DNA from: JAIRTY01 sp050257395
GTDB lineage: Bacteria; Actinomycetota; Actinomycetes; Streptosporangiales; Streptosporangiaceae
Assembly (NCBI GenBank): GCA_050257395.1
Contig: JBLMWU010000341.1
Coordinates: forward strand, 1-39,378
DNA length: 39,378 nt
Direction: 5' to 3'
Below are positions 31,925-39,378 of the stretch, in pieces. The position numbers and the translations under genes are program-made. Under the pieces are notes generated by a model, which was not told the origin of the DNA, did no database searches, and saw only the letters and a program-made list of their open reading frames with translations. The number at the start of each line of letters is the position of its first letter. Positions within the stretch are counted from its first letter, which is position 1.

Positions 31925-33117
31925 GCCAGACCGCCACCCTCCAGCAGCGGTTCGCCGACGCCCTCATGCCGAACTATGGCGTCCCCCCGGTCGCGCTCAC
32001 CCACGGCCAGGGCTGCCAGGTGTGGGACGCCGACGGGCGCGAATACCTCGACCTCATCGCGGGCATCGCGGTCAGCTCGCTCGGGCACGCGCACCCAGCC
32101 CTGGTCGGGGCGGTGACCAAGCAGGTGAGCGCCATCGCGCACACCTCCAACCTGTTCCTGCACCAGCCCGAGATCGACCTCGCGGAGCGGCTGCTGGCCC
32201 TGCTCGCCGCGGACGGCCGGGTGTTCTTCTGCAACTCCGGCACCGAGGCCAACGAGGCCGCGCTCAAGCTGGTCCGCAGGCAGGCCGGCCCGGACCGGCC
32301 GGTCATCGTGGCCGCGGAGAACGGCTTCCACGGCCGGACCATGGGGTCGCTCGCGCTGACCGGCAAGGCCTCGATCCGGGAGCCGTTCGCACCGTTCGGA
32401 GTGGAGGTGCGGTTCGTGCCCTTCGGCGACGCCGCCGCGCTCAAGGAGGCGACGGGACCCGACTGCGCGGCCGTGTTCGTCGAGCCCTGCCTGGGCGAGG
32501 GCGGTGTCGTGCCGGCGCCGGCCGGCTACCTGCAGGCGGCCAGGGACGCCTGCGACGCGGCAGGCGCGCTGCTGGTGCTGGACGAGATCCAGAGCGGCAT
32601 CGGCCGGTCCGGCTCCTGGTTCGCCCACCAGGCCGACGGGGTCCGGCCGGACGTGCTCACCCTGGCCAAGGGACTGGGCGGCGGGCTGCCGATCGGCGCC
32701 TGCGTGGGACTCGGCGCCGCCGCGACCGCGCTGCGCAAGGGCGATCACGGCAGTACTTTCGGCGGCAACCCGGTCGCCTGCGCCGCCGCGCTCGCCGTGC
32801 TGGACACCATCGAGACGGACGGGCTGATCGCGCACGCCACCGCGGTGGGGGAGCGGCTGGCCGCCGGGATCGCCGCCGTCAGCCACCCGCTGCTGGCCGG
32901 GGTCCGCGGCCGGGGCCTGTGGCTGGCCGCCGTGCTGACCGGGCCCGCGGCCGCCGCGGTGGAAGCGGCCGCCCGCGCGGCCGGCTTCCTGGTCAACGCG
33001 GTCCAGCCGGACGCGGTCCGGCTCGCGCCGCCGCTGATCCTGTCGCCCGCGCAGGCCGACCAGTTCCTGGCCGCGCTGCCGGCCATCCTGGCCGCCGCCG
33101 GGCAGCAGGAGGCGTGA
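31921..33117 (+). CDS. argD: Acetylornithine aminotransferase
   Basis: 398-aa PLP-dependent class III aminotransferase (step 4). PLP-phosphate loop NSGTEANEAALKL, NGFHGRTMGSLALTG, cofactor ring Asp221 in DEIQSGIGRSG, Schiff-base Lys250 in TLAKGLGGGLPIGA and GSTFGGNPVACAAA. ATG overlaps the argB stop, and TGATG overlaps argF. In actinobacteria the same enzyme often also serves succinyldiaminopimelate transamination in lysine synthesis. Confidence 0.96.
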   Translation: MSQTATLQQRFADALMPNYGVPPVALTHGQGCQVWDADGREYLDLIAGIAVSSLGHAHPALVGAVTKQVSAIAHTSNLFLHQPEIDLAERLLALLAADGRVFFCNSGTEANEAALKLVRRQAGPDRPVIVAAENGFHGRTMGSLALTGKASIREPFAPFGVEVRFVPFGDAAALKEATGPDCAAVFVEPCLGEGGVVPAPAGYLQAARDACDAAGALLVLDEIQSGIGRSGSWFAHQADGVRPDVLTLAKGLGGGLPIGACVGLGAAATALRKGDHGSTFGGNPVACAAALAVLDTIETDGLIAHATAVGERLAAGIAAVSHPLLAGVRGRGLWLAAVLTGPAAAAVEAAARAAGFLVNAVQPDAVRLAPPLILSPAQADQFLAALPAILAAAGQQEA

Positions 33118-34046
33118 TGACCCGGCACTTCCTGCGGGACGACGACCTCAGCCCGGCCGAGCAGGCCCAGGTGCTGGACCTCGCGGACGCGCTCCGGGCC
33201 GACCGGCTCGCCCGCCGCCCGCTGGCCGGGCCGCGCGCGGTGGCGGTGCTGTTCGACAAGCCCTCCACCCGTACCCGGGTCTCGTTCGCGGCCGGCATCG
33301 CCGAGCTCGGGGGCTACCCGCTGATCATCGACGCCCAGGCCTCGCAGCTGGGGCGGGGCGAGCCGATCGGGGACACCGCGCGGGTGCTGAGCCGGCAGGT
33401 CGCCGCCATCGTCTGGCGGACCTTCGGGCAGGACCGGGTGGAGGAGATGGCGGCGGCCGCCAGCGTGCCGGTCGTCAACGCCCTCACCGACCTGTTCCAC
33501 CCCTGCCAGGTGCTGGCCGATCTGCAGACCATCCGGGCCGCCCACGGCCGGCTGGCCGGGCTGACCCTCACCTTCCTGGGTGACGGCGCCAGCAACATGG
33601 CCCACTCCTACCTGCTGGGCGGCGCCACCGCGGGGCTGCACGTGCGCATCGCCGCCCCGGCGCAGCAGCGGCCTGACGGCGGGATCCTGCGCGACGCGGC
33701 CGCCATCGCGGCGGTCACCGGCGGCTCGGTCACGGTGTCCGGCAAGGCCAAGTCCGCCTGTGACGGCGCCGACGTGCTCGCCACCGACGTGTGGACGTCC
33801 ATGGGCCAGGAGGGCCAGGAGGCGGGCCGGGCCGCGGTGCTGGAGCCGTTCCGGCTGGACGAGGACAAGCTCGCGCTGGCCCGGCCGGGCTGCGTGGTGC
33901 TGCACTGCCTGCCCGCCCACCGGGGCGAGGAGATCACCGCCGGGGTCATCGACGGGCCGGCGAGCGTGGTCTGGGACGAGGCGGAGAACCGCCTCCACGC
34001 CCAGAAGGCCCTGCTGTGCTGGCTGCTGGAGAATGTTTCACTATGA
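33117..34046 (+). CDS. argF: Ornithine carbamoyltransferase
   Basis: 309 aa; makes citrulline from ornithine and carbamoyl phosphate. Carbamoyl-phosphate loop STRTR (50-54) in FDKPSTRTRVSF, HPCQ (128-131), ornithine-binding DVWTSMG (224-230) and HCLPAHRG (263-270). All catalytic motifs are intact. Its stop overlaps the argR ATG by ATGA. The next pathway enzyme, argininosuccinate synthase (argG), is not in the window. Confidence 0.96.
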   Translation: MTRHFLRDDDLSPAEQAQVLDLADALRADRLARRPLAGPRAVAVLFDKPSTRTRVSFAAGIAELGGYPLIIDAQASQLGRGEPIGDTARVLSRQVAAIVWRTFGQDRVEEMAAAASVPVVNALTDLFHPCQVLADLQTIRAAHGRLAGLTLTFLGDGASNMAHSYLLGGATAGLHVRIAAPAQQRPDGGILRDAAAIAAVTGGSVTVSGKAKSACDGADVLATDVWTSMGQEGQEAGRAAVLEPFRLDEDKLALARPGCVVLHCLPAHRGEEITAGVIDGPASVVWDEAENRLHAQKALLCWLLENVSL

Positions 34047-34687
34047 CCCAGATGAGCCCGCTCACCAAGGCGGCCCGGCAGGCCCAGATCGCCAGCATCC
34101 TGGCGCACACGCGGGTCCGTTCCCAGGAGGAGCTGGCCGGGCTGCTGGCCCAGCGTGGCGTCCGGGTGGCCCAGGCCACCCTCTCCCGCGACCTGGAGGA
34201 ACTGGGCGCGGTCCGGCTCCGCGAAGCCGGCGGCGGCCTGGTGTACGCGCTGCCGGAGGAGCCCGGCGGCCCCGGCTCGCGGCCGGGCGGGGTAGGGCGG
34301 CCGGACGTCACCCTGGCGGTGCCGGAGGCCGTGGCCGCGCCCGGTGCCCCCGGGCCCGGCGGCGGCCGGGCCCGCGCCGCCCGCGTCCCCGCTGGCGGGC
34401 AGCCCGCGGGCGGCGACCGCGGGCAGCGGTCCCCGGGCCCGCTCGGCTCGCTGGGCCGCGTCGCTGGCGAGCTGCTGGTCAGCGCCGAGGCCAGCGCCAA
34501 CCTGGTCGTGCTGCGCACGCCCGCGGGCGGTGCGCAGCTGCTGGCGTCGGCCATCGACCACGCGGGCTGGCCGTCGATCCTCGGCACGGTGGCCGGGGAT
34601 GACACCGTGCTGGTGATCACCAGGGACCCGGCCGGCGGCGACGAGGCCGCCCGGGCCCTGCTGCGGCTCGCGGAGCGCAGGGCGTGA
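34043..34687 (+). CDS. argR: Arginine repressor with an extended linker
   Basis: 214 aa, against about 150-170 usually. N-terminal winged helix (KAARQAQIASILAHTRVRSQ; VAQATLSRDLEELGAVRLRE) and a C-terminal hexamerisation/arginine-binding domain (SANLVVLRTPAGGAQLLASA; GTVAGDDTVLVI at 181-192). Between them is a ~60-residue Gly/Pro/Arg-rich linker (about 72-133) that most family members lack. Predicted to bind the two ARG boxes ahead of argC, so the operon represses itself. ATG overlaps the argF stop; a second ATG three codons on is also possible. Confidence 0.95.
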   Translation: MTQMSPLTKAARQAQIASILAHTRVRSQEELAGLLAQRGVRVAQATLSRDLEELGAVRLREAGGGLVYALPEEPGGPGSRPGGVGRPDVTLAVPEAVAAPGAPGPGGGRARAARVPAGGQPAGGDRGQRSPGPLGSLGRVAGELLVSAEASANLVVLRTPAGGAQLLASAIDHAGWPSILGTVAGDDTVLVITRDPAGGDEAARALLRLAERRA

Positions 34688-34852
34688 CCCGGCGGCGATG
34701 ACGGCCGCCGGCCGCGGCGCCCGGGGACGGCGGGCCCGGCACGGCCGGCGGCGGCTGGCGGGTGGCTCTCCGTTCCCCGGCAATGTCGTTATGCTGCCTG
34801 GTCGGCTGCTGACATGAACCGGGGCCGCAGACGGGCACGTGAGAGGAACGTG
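34688..34852. other. argR-argH spacer (argG absent)
   Basis: 165 bp holding a -10-like TATGCT (34790-34795) that may start argH transcription, without a clear -35. I see no ARG box here. In mycobacteria argG lies between argR and argH. Confidence 0.4.
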
Positions 34853-36271
34853 GTGGAGAACTCCGAGCGCAAGCCGACCCGGCTGTGGGGCGGGCGCTTC
34901 GAATCCGGGCCGGCGGAGGCGCTGGCGCGGCTGTCGGTCAGTGTCCAGTTCGACTGGCGGCTGGCACCGTACGACCTGCTCGCCTCCGGCGCGCACGCGC
35001 GGGTGCTGCACCGGGCCGGGCTGCTGACCGGCGAGGAGCTGAGCCGGATGCTGGCCGCGCTGGACAGCCTCGCCCAGGCGTGCCGGGACGGCACCTTCCG
35101 GCCGACCGCGGCGGACGAGGACGTGCACACGGCGCTGGAACGCGGCCTGCTGGAGCGGGTCGGGGCGCTTGGCGGCAAGCTGCGGGCCGGCCGCAGCCGC
35201 AACGACCAGGTCGCGACCGACCTGCGGCTGTACCTGCGCGACCACGTCCGGACCATCGTGTCGCGGGTGGCGGAGCTGCAGACGGCGCTGCTCGCGCAGG
35301 CAGCGGAGCACCTGCACTCGCCCGCGCCCGGCATGACCCACCTCCAGCACGCCCAGCCGGTCGTGTTCGCGCACCAGCTGCTCGCGCACGCCCACCCGCT
35401 GGCCCGGGACGTCGCCAGGCTGCGGGACTGGGACAAGCGGGCCGCCGTGTCGCCGCTCGGGGCCGGTGCGCTGGCTGGTTCCTCGCTGCCGCTCGACCCG
35501 GAGGCGGTCGCCGCCGAGCTGGGCTTCGACAGCGCGGCCGCCAACTCCATGGACGCCGTCAGCGACCGGGACTTCGCGGCGGAGTTCTGCTTCGCGGCGG
35601 CGCTGCTCGGGGTGCACCTGTCCCGGCTCGGCGAGGAGATCGTGCTGTGGACCTCGCAGGAGTTCGGCTGGGTGGAGATCGACGACGCTTACGCCACCGG
35701 GTCGTCGATCATGCCGCAGAAGAAGAACCCCGACGTCGCCGAGCTCGCCCGGGGCAAGGCGGGCCGCCTGATCGGCGGGCTGACCGGGCTGCTCACCACG
35801 CTCAAGGGGCTGCCGCTCACCTACAACCGCGACCTGCAGGAGGACAAGGAGCCGGTGTTCGACGCGGTCGACACCCTGCTGCTGGTGCTGCCCGCGATGG
35901 CCGGCCTGGCCGGCACCATGCGGGTCCGCACCGAGCGGCTGGCCAGCGGCGCCAGCACCGGGTTCGCGCTCGCCACCGACCTGGCCGAGCTGCTGGTCCG
36001 GCGGGGCGTGCCGTTCCGGGACGCGCACGAGGTGGTGGGGCACCTGGTGGTGTGGTGCCAGGTGCACGACTGCGACCTGCCCGACGTGAGCGACGAGGAT
36101 CTGGCCAGGATCTCGCCGCACCTCACCCCGGACATCCGGGAGGTGCTGTCGGTGGAGGGCGCGCTGGCGGCCAGGAAGGCGCCCGGCGGGACCGCGCCGG
36201 AGCAGGTCGCCGCGCAGCTCGCCGCGCTGCGGGCGATCGTGGACGAGCAGGCCGCATGGGCGGCTGGCTGA
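34853..36271 (+). CDS. argH: Argininosuccinate lyase
   Basis: About 472 aa; last step of arginine synthesis, splitting argininosuccinate into arginine and fumarate. Fumarase/aspartase superfamily: begins TRLWGGRFESGPAEALARLS, with HLQHAQPV (TxxQxAQ-like catalytic region), the signature GSSIMPQKKNPD near 283-294 and TYNRDLQEDKEPVFDAVDTL. GTG at 34853 is preferred because GAGAGGA lies ~6 nt upstream; the frame is also open from ATG at 34814. Overlaps the next gene by 16 nt. Confidence 0.95.
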   Translation: MENSERKPTRLWGGRFESGPAEALARLSVSVQFDWRLAPYDLLASGAHARVLHRAGLLTGEELSRMLAALDSLAQACRDGTFRPTAADEDVHTALERGLLERVGALGGKLRAGRSRNDQVATDLRLYLRDHVRTIVSRVAELQTALLAQAAEHLHSPAPGMTHLQHAQPVVFAHQLLAHAHPLARDVARLRDWDKRAAVSPLGAGALAGSSLPLDPEAVAAELGFDSAAANSMDAVSDRDFAAEFCFAAALLGVHLSRLGEEIVLWTSQEFGWVEIDDAYATGSSIMPQKKNPDVAELARGKAGRLIGGLTGLLTTLKGLPLTYNRDLQEDKEPVFDAVDTLLLVLPAMAGLAGTMRVRTERLASGASTGFALATDLAELLVRRGVPFRDAHEVVGHLVVWCQVHDCDLPDVSDEDLARISPHLTPDIREVLSVEGALAARKAPGGTAPEQVAAQLAALRAIVDEQAAWAAG

Positions 36272-36972
36272 CCGGGGCGGGCGCGGTGCCGGGCGGGCAG
36301 GCGGGCGGGGCCGCCGCTGATCTGCTGCCGCGGGAGTTCTTCGCCGCCCCGGCGCTGACGGTGGCGCGGCACCTGCTGGGCTGCGTGCTGGAGCACGACT
36401 CACCGGCCGGGCTGGTCGCCGTCGAGCTCACCGAGGTGGAGGCGTACGAGGGGGAAGCCGACCCGGCGTCGCACGCGTTCCGGGGCCGCAGCGGCCGCAA
36501 CGCGGTCATGTTCGGGCCGCCGGGGCACGCGTACGTGTACTTCACCTACGGCATGCACTTCTGCGTGAACCTGGTCTGCATGCCGGAGGGCACCGCCTCG
36601 GCGGTGCTGCTGCGGGCGGGCCGGGTGACCGGGGGCGCGGGCCTGGCAGCCGCCCGGCGGCCCGCGGCCGCGCCGGGCGGCCGTGATCTGGCGCGCGGGC
36701 CCGCCCGGCTGTGCCAGGCGCTGGCCATCGACCGCGCGCTGAATGGGGCGGACGTGTGTGACCCGGCATCGCCGCTGCGGATCAGGGCTGGGGTGCCGGC
36801 CGCCGCGGGAGGGCCGGCCCCGCCGGTGAGCGCCGGGCCCCGGGTCGGGGTCAACGGCGCGGCCGAGCGGCCGTGGCGGTTCTGGGTGACCGGGGACCCT
36901 ACAGTGTCGGTGTACCGGCCGCACGTCCGGCGGGTCCGGCGCACGCCGGGCGCGCCCGGTGCCGGAAAGTGA
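36256..36972 (+). CDS. 3-methyladenine DNA glycosylase (AAG/MPG type)
   Basis: 238 aa; base-excision repair enzyme removing alkylated purines. AAG-fold motifs: LPREFFAAPALTVARHLLGC, the catalytic Glu in VELTEVEAYEG (Glu62, corresponding to human Glu125), DPASHAFRG, VMFGPPGHAYVYFTYGMHFC (includes the intercalating Tyr region) and VLLRAG. C-terminal WRFWVTGDPTVS is typical. ATG at 36256 lies inside the end of argH, so translation is probably coupled. The order argH-glycosylase-tyrS is seen in streptomycetes. Confidence 0.93.
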   Translation: MGGWLTGAGAVPGGQAGGAAADLLPREFFAAPALTVARHLLGCVLEHDSPAGLVAVELTEVEAYEGEADPASHAFRGRSGRNAVMFGPPGHAYVYFTYGMHFCVNLVCMPEGTASAVLLRAGRVTGGAGLAAARRPAAAPGGRDLARGPARLCQALAIDRALNGADVCDPASPLRIRAGVPAAAGGPAPPVSAGPRVGVNGAAERPWRFWVTGDPTVSVYRPHVRRVRRTPGAPGAGK

Positions 36973-37008
36973 TTTCCCTGCCCACGACGCAGATGGGACG
37001 ATGCCGCG

Positions 37009-38349
37009 GTGACCGACATCCTGGAGGAACTCAGCTGGCGGGGCCTGCTGGCCCAGTCCACTGACCTCGATGAGCTTCGCAAGGCGCTCGACCAGGGCCC
37101 GGTCACCTTCTACGGCGGGTTCGACCCGACGGCCGCCGGGCTGCATATCGGCAACCTGGTGCTGCTGCTGACCATGCGGCGGCTCCAGCAGGCCGGGCAC
37201 CGGCCGATCGGCCTGGTCGGCGGGGCCACCGGGCTGATCGGCGACCCCAGCGGCAAGTCCGCGGAGCGGGTGCTCAATCCCCGGGAAGTGGTCGCCGGGT
37301 GGGTGGAGCGGATCCGCGGCGAGGTCTCCAGGTTCCTTGACTTCAGCGAGGGGCCGACCGGCGCGCTGATGGTCAGCAACCTGGACTGGACCGCGGAACT
37401 GCCGGCGCTTGACTTCCTGCGGGACATCGGCAAGCACTTCCCGGTGAACCAGATGCTCTCCCGGGAGGCCGTGAAGGCCCGGCTGGAAGCCGGCGGGATC
37501 AGCTACACCGAGTTCAGCTACCAGATCCTGCAGGCGTACGACTACCTGGAGCTGTTCCAGCGCTACGGCTGCACGCTGCAGGTCGGCGGCAGCGACCAGT
37601 GGGGCAACCTGGTCTCCGGGGTCGACCTGATCCGGCGGATGACCGGGGCAGGCGTGCACGCGCTGTCCACGCCCCTGATCACCAAGCCGGACGGCACCAA
37701 GTACGGCAAGAGCGAGGGCGGGGCCATCTGGATCAGCCCCGACCTGATGAGCCCGTACGCGTTCTACCAGTTCTGGATCAACCGGACCGACGCCGAAGTG
37801 CCGGGCCTGCTGCGGGTGTTCACGTTCCGGTCCCGGGAGGAGATCGAGGAGCTGGAACGCCAGACCGCGGAGAAACCCGCGGCCCGGGCCGGCCAGCGGG
37901 TGCTCGCCGAGGACGTGACCACCCTGGTGCACGGCGCGGGTGAGTGCACGAAGGCGGTGGCCGCCAGCCGGGCCCTGTTCGGCCAGGGCGACCTGGCCGG
38001 GCTGGACGAGCGGACGCTGGCGGACGCGCTGGCGGAGGCGCCGTCGGCCACGATCAGTGCGCGGGGCGCGGGCCCGGTGACCGTCCTGGCGCCGCCCGGT
38101 GCGGCCGGGCGCGAGCTGGGGGAGGGGCCCGGGCTGCCGCCAGTGGCGGACCTGCTCGCGGTCAGCGGGATCGTGCCGAGCAAATCGGCGGCCCGGCGGG
38201 CCATCGCCGAGGGCGGCGCCTACCTGAACAACCAGAAGGTCAGCGGCGAGGACGCCCGGCCCGGCCCGGGGGATCTGCTGCACGGCCGGTTCCTGGTGCT
38301 CCGGCGCGGCAAGCGCACCGTGGGCGGCATCGAGGTCGTCCGCGGCTGA
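37009..38349 (+). CDS. tyrS: Tyrosyl-tRNA synthetase
   Basis: 446-aa class I synthetase. HIGH-type motif HIGN (46-49) in GLHIGNLVLLL; tyrosine-binding YQILQAYDYL and GGSDQWGN; KMSKS-type motif KYGKS (231-235). The C-terminal S4-like RNA-binding domain is complete (VPSKSAARRAIAEGGAYLNN). GTG start; only a poor Shine-Dalgarno (GGGACGAT) precedes it. The last protein gene before the rrn operon, followed by two adjacent hairpins. Confidence 0.96.
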   Translation: MTDILEELSWRGLLAQSTDLDELRKALDQGPVTFYGGFDPTAAGLHIGNLVLLLTMRRLQQAGHRPIGLVGGATGLIGDPSGKSAERVLNPREVVAGWVERIRGEVSRFLDFSEGPTGALMVSNLDWTAELPALDFLRDIGKHFPVNQMLSREAVKARLEAGGISYTEFSYQILQAYDYLELFQRYGCTLQVGGSDQWGNLVSGVDLIRRMTGAGVHALSTPLITKPDGTKYGKSEGGAIWISPDLMSPYAFYQFWINRTDAEVPGLLRVFTFRSREEIEELERQTAEKPAARAGQRVLAEDVTTLVHGAGECTKAVAASRALFGQGDLAGLDERTLADALAEAPSATISARGAGPVTVLAPPGAAGRELGEGPGLPPVADLLAVSGIVPSKSAARRAIAEGGAYLNNQKVSGEDARPGPGDLLHGRFLVLRRGKRTVGGIEVVRG

Positions 38350-38353
38350 CGGC

Positions 38354-38409
38354 CGGCTGGCCCGGCCCGTCGCCGTGGCGGCCAGCCGCCCTGCCGGTGG
38401 CAGGCAGGG
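38354..38409 (+). terminator. Double hairpin terminator after tyrS
   Basis: CGGCTGGCC (38354-38362) pairs with GGCCAGCCG (38380-38388), nine perfect pairs. Immediately next, CCCTGCC (38389-38395) pairs with GGCAGGG (38403-38409). No T-run. The two stems together separate tyrS from the rrn region. Confidence 0.6.
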
Positions 38410-38770
38410 TCATCGCCCGCAGCCGGGCCTGTGTGCGCCGTAGCGCCGGCCGGTGGCGGGCATGCGTCACTCACGTCCGCCAGCCCCCGCACGCCCCGCT
38501 GTGGCCTCTTCACGGCGCGCCAGGCCGTGCGGAGGGCGGGCCCGCGGCGGCGCCGGGCTCACCGCCGCGCCGCCGCCCGCACGCCGGCCGGCAGCGGTCC
38601 GGCCGCGCGCCCGGCACCGCCCGTTCACCAATGTGATGTTGCTCTCACAGGAGGATTTCACCGGCAGGTGCCGGATCGGGCCATCGGCGACCGCCGGGCG
38701 GTCTTGCCCGGCCGCGAATCTGGGCAGGTTGAGGCGGGGATGACCCGGTATCGGGGTGGCCGTGGCGCGC
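38410..38770. other. Gene-free upstream region of the rrn operon
   Basis: About 360 bp with no believable gene. It includes TGTGA-N8-TCACA (38632-38649) and a perfect CCGGCA-GG-TGCCGG palindrome (38661-38674). Open frames here give Arg/Ala/Pro-rich translations with no family features. Confidence 0.5.
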
Positions 38771-38775
38771 TCGAT

Positions 38776-38804
38776 TTGACGGGAACCGCTTTGCTGCCTA
38801 ATGT
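38776..38804 (+). promoter_or_regulatory. rrn P1: rrn promoter P1
   Basis: TTGACG (38776-38781), exactly 17 bp, TAATGT (38799-38804). A close sigma70/HrdB-type match. Predicted transcription start ~38811, ~455 nt before mature 16S. Confidence 0.7.
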
Positions 38805-38860
38805 TTCGTCCTGCCCCGCAGGGAGCGGGTCGCCGGAAGGTGACTCAGCCCGGGGGACAA

Positions 38861-38941
38861 ACCAGCAGACTCCCGCAGCGGGAAAGCCCGGTCACGGGCA
38901 GGTCCCCGAAGGGGTATGCTGGGGGAAATACAGCAACCCCC
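38861..38941 (+). ncRNA. Candidate structured rrn leader element (four-way junction)
   Basis: In the P1 transcript CCAGCA (38862-38867) can pair with TGCTGG (38917-38922), closing a junction of three small hairpins: CCCG/CGGG (38872-38882), GCCCG/CGGGC (38886-38899) and CCCC/GGGG (38904-38914). A GGGGG/CCCCC stem (38921-38941) competes for the last two bases of the closing helix. Loops of 3-4 nt exclude a tRNA. Function unknown. Confidence 0.45.
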
Positions 38942-38968
38942 CTCCTGGTTATTGCTAGAGGGAACTGG

Positions 38969-38997
38969 TTGACATGACCAGGGTCTGCTGGTAAGTT
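38969..38997 (+). promoter_or_regulatory. rrn P2: rrn promoter P2
   Basis: TTGACA (38969-38974), exactly 17 bp, TAAGTT (38992-38997). Consensus -35. Predicted start ~39004, ~260 nt before mature 16S. Confidence 0.7.
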
Positions 38998-39045
38998 ATG
39001 AGGGTTGCCCCGGATCAAGGCGAGAGCCAAGAGATGGTGTGCGTC

Positions 39046-39063
39046 CGCTCCTTGAGAACTCAA
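39046..39063 (+). promoter_or_regulatory. boxA-like antitermination site and TTGAG/CTCAA hairpin in the rrn leader
   Basis: CGCTCCTTGA (39046-39055) resembles the boxA antitermination element (TGCTCTTTA in E. coli). It overlaps TTGAG-AA-CTCAA (39052-39063), the GAGAACTC-containing motif conserved in actinobacterial rRNA leaders. Probably recruits Nus factors. Confidence 0.65.
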
Positions 39064-39263
39064 CAGCGTGCTAAAAGCCAGTGCACATGCACAACCCCGT
39101 CTGCGGGGGGCTGAGCCGGTAACGGCGAAGATCCCTCGCGTACGGATGCCAAGATCGCCTCGATGGCCGACGTGGTCGGTTCTGAGGGGCACTCCTATGT
39201 CAGCAGCCCGCACGCCTGGCCTGCCCTCCGGGGCAGCATCCAGCTGCGGTTGCATATAGACAT

Positions 39264-39378
39264 TCAACGGAGAGTTTGATCCTGGCTCAGGACGAACGCT
39301 GGCGGCGTGCTTAACACATGCAAGTCGAGCGGAAAGGCCCTTCGGGGTACTCGAGCGGCGAACGGGTGAGTAACACGT
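39264..39378 (+). rRNA. rrs: 16S ribosomal RNA, 5' end (partial)
   Basis: AGAGTTTGATCCTGGCTCAG starts at 39271, the universal position 8, so the mature 5' end is near 39264. It continues with GACGAACGCTGGCGGCGTGC, ACACATGCAAGTCGAGCGG and GGCGAACGGGTGAGTAACAC up to the window edge. The short V1 loop (GGCCCTTCGGGGTACTC) is of the Streptosporangiales type. About 1.4 kb of the gene lies beyond the window. Confidence 0.98.

Noticed and set aside
38632..38649. CRP/GlxR-like site TGTGA...TCACA upstream of the rrn promoters
   Set aside because: The spacer is 8 nt, while the family consensus has 6, and it lies ~130 bp before the first promoter. Kept only as a note.
38453..38743. 96-codon open frame between tyrS and the rrn promoters
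   Set aside because: Arg/Ala/Pro-rich translation without family features, in a region rich in palindromes; typical of GC-rich non-coding DNA.
38862..38922. tRNA or tRNA-like cloverleaf in the rrn leader
   Set aside because: Three hairpins in a closed junction, but loops are only 3-4 nt, there is no T-loop consensus and the acceptor would be 6 bp.
39093..39108. CCCCG/CGGGG hairpin in the rrn leader as a terminator
   Set aside because: Short stem, no T-run, and it lies downstream of the boxA-like site in an rRNA leader; more likely part of pre-16S structure.

Overview
The window is a chromosomal segment of a high-GC actinobacterium. The last ~115 bases are the 5' end of a 16S rRNA gene. Its V1 region (GGAAAGGCCCTTCGGGGTAC followed by CTCGAGCGGCGAACGGG) and the rrn leader (TTGAGAACTCAA) fit the order Streptosporangiales (Streptosporangiaceae, Thermomonosporaceae or Treboniaceae type). 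That placement is from memory of such sequences, not from a search. Almost all genes are housekeeping genes with strong family signatures. I found no transposase, integrase, CRISPR array, prophage or tRNA gene.

Layout. (1) 1-7.2 kb: bifunctional (p)ppGpp synthetase/hydrolase rel (+), a minus-strand pair (membrane-anchored cyclophilin, then a DUF349 coiled-coil protein), a glyoxalase-II-like metallo-hydrolase and aspS. The hisS gene usually found between the last two is absent. (2) 7.2-8.1 kb: a divergent MarR regulator/cupin pair with two operator-like repeats 21 bp apart. (3) 8.2-16.7 kb: rarA, DUF948, DUF6167-like, alaS, ruvX, mltG, aroE, many of them overlapping. (4) 16.7-18.6 kb: the infC-rpmI-rplT operon, with a structured leader and an ATC start codon for infC. 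(5) 18.6-24.7 kb: a SpoU/TrmH rRNA methyltransferase, an orphan PAS histidine kinase, pheS and pheT. (6) 24.7-28.4 kb: accessory genes, namely an MFS exporter with an apparent ATA start, a membrane diguanylate cyclase behind an AT-rich regulatory region, and a small lipoprotein. (7) 28.58-34.7 kb: the arginine operon argCJBDFR, driven by a promoter built into two ARG boxes. (8) 34.8-38.3 kb: argH, a 3-methyladenine DNA glycosylase and tyrS. (9) 38.35-39.38 kb: a gene-free rrn control region (two sigma70-like promoters, a four-way-junction leader, a boxA-like site) and the start of 16S.

How the genes work together. The segment concentrates translation functions (AspRS, AlaRS, both PheRS subunits, TyrRS, IF3, L35, L20, an rRNA methylase, 16S) beside their stringent-control enzyme, plus complete arginine biosynthesis from the argC step onward except argG. 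Relative to the Streptomyces order as I remember it, two blocks (relA...aroE and infC...argH) appear joined at about 16.74-17.11 kb. The genes hisS, aroCKB and argG are missing from their usual positions.

I see no clearly new multi-gene system. The most interesting signals are regulatory: the rrn leader junction with a competing 10-bp long-range pairing, the non-canonical starts of infC and the MFS gene, the ARG-box promoter, and the palindromes before the diguanylate cyclase.
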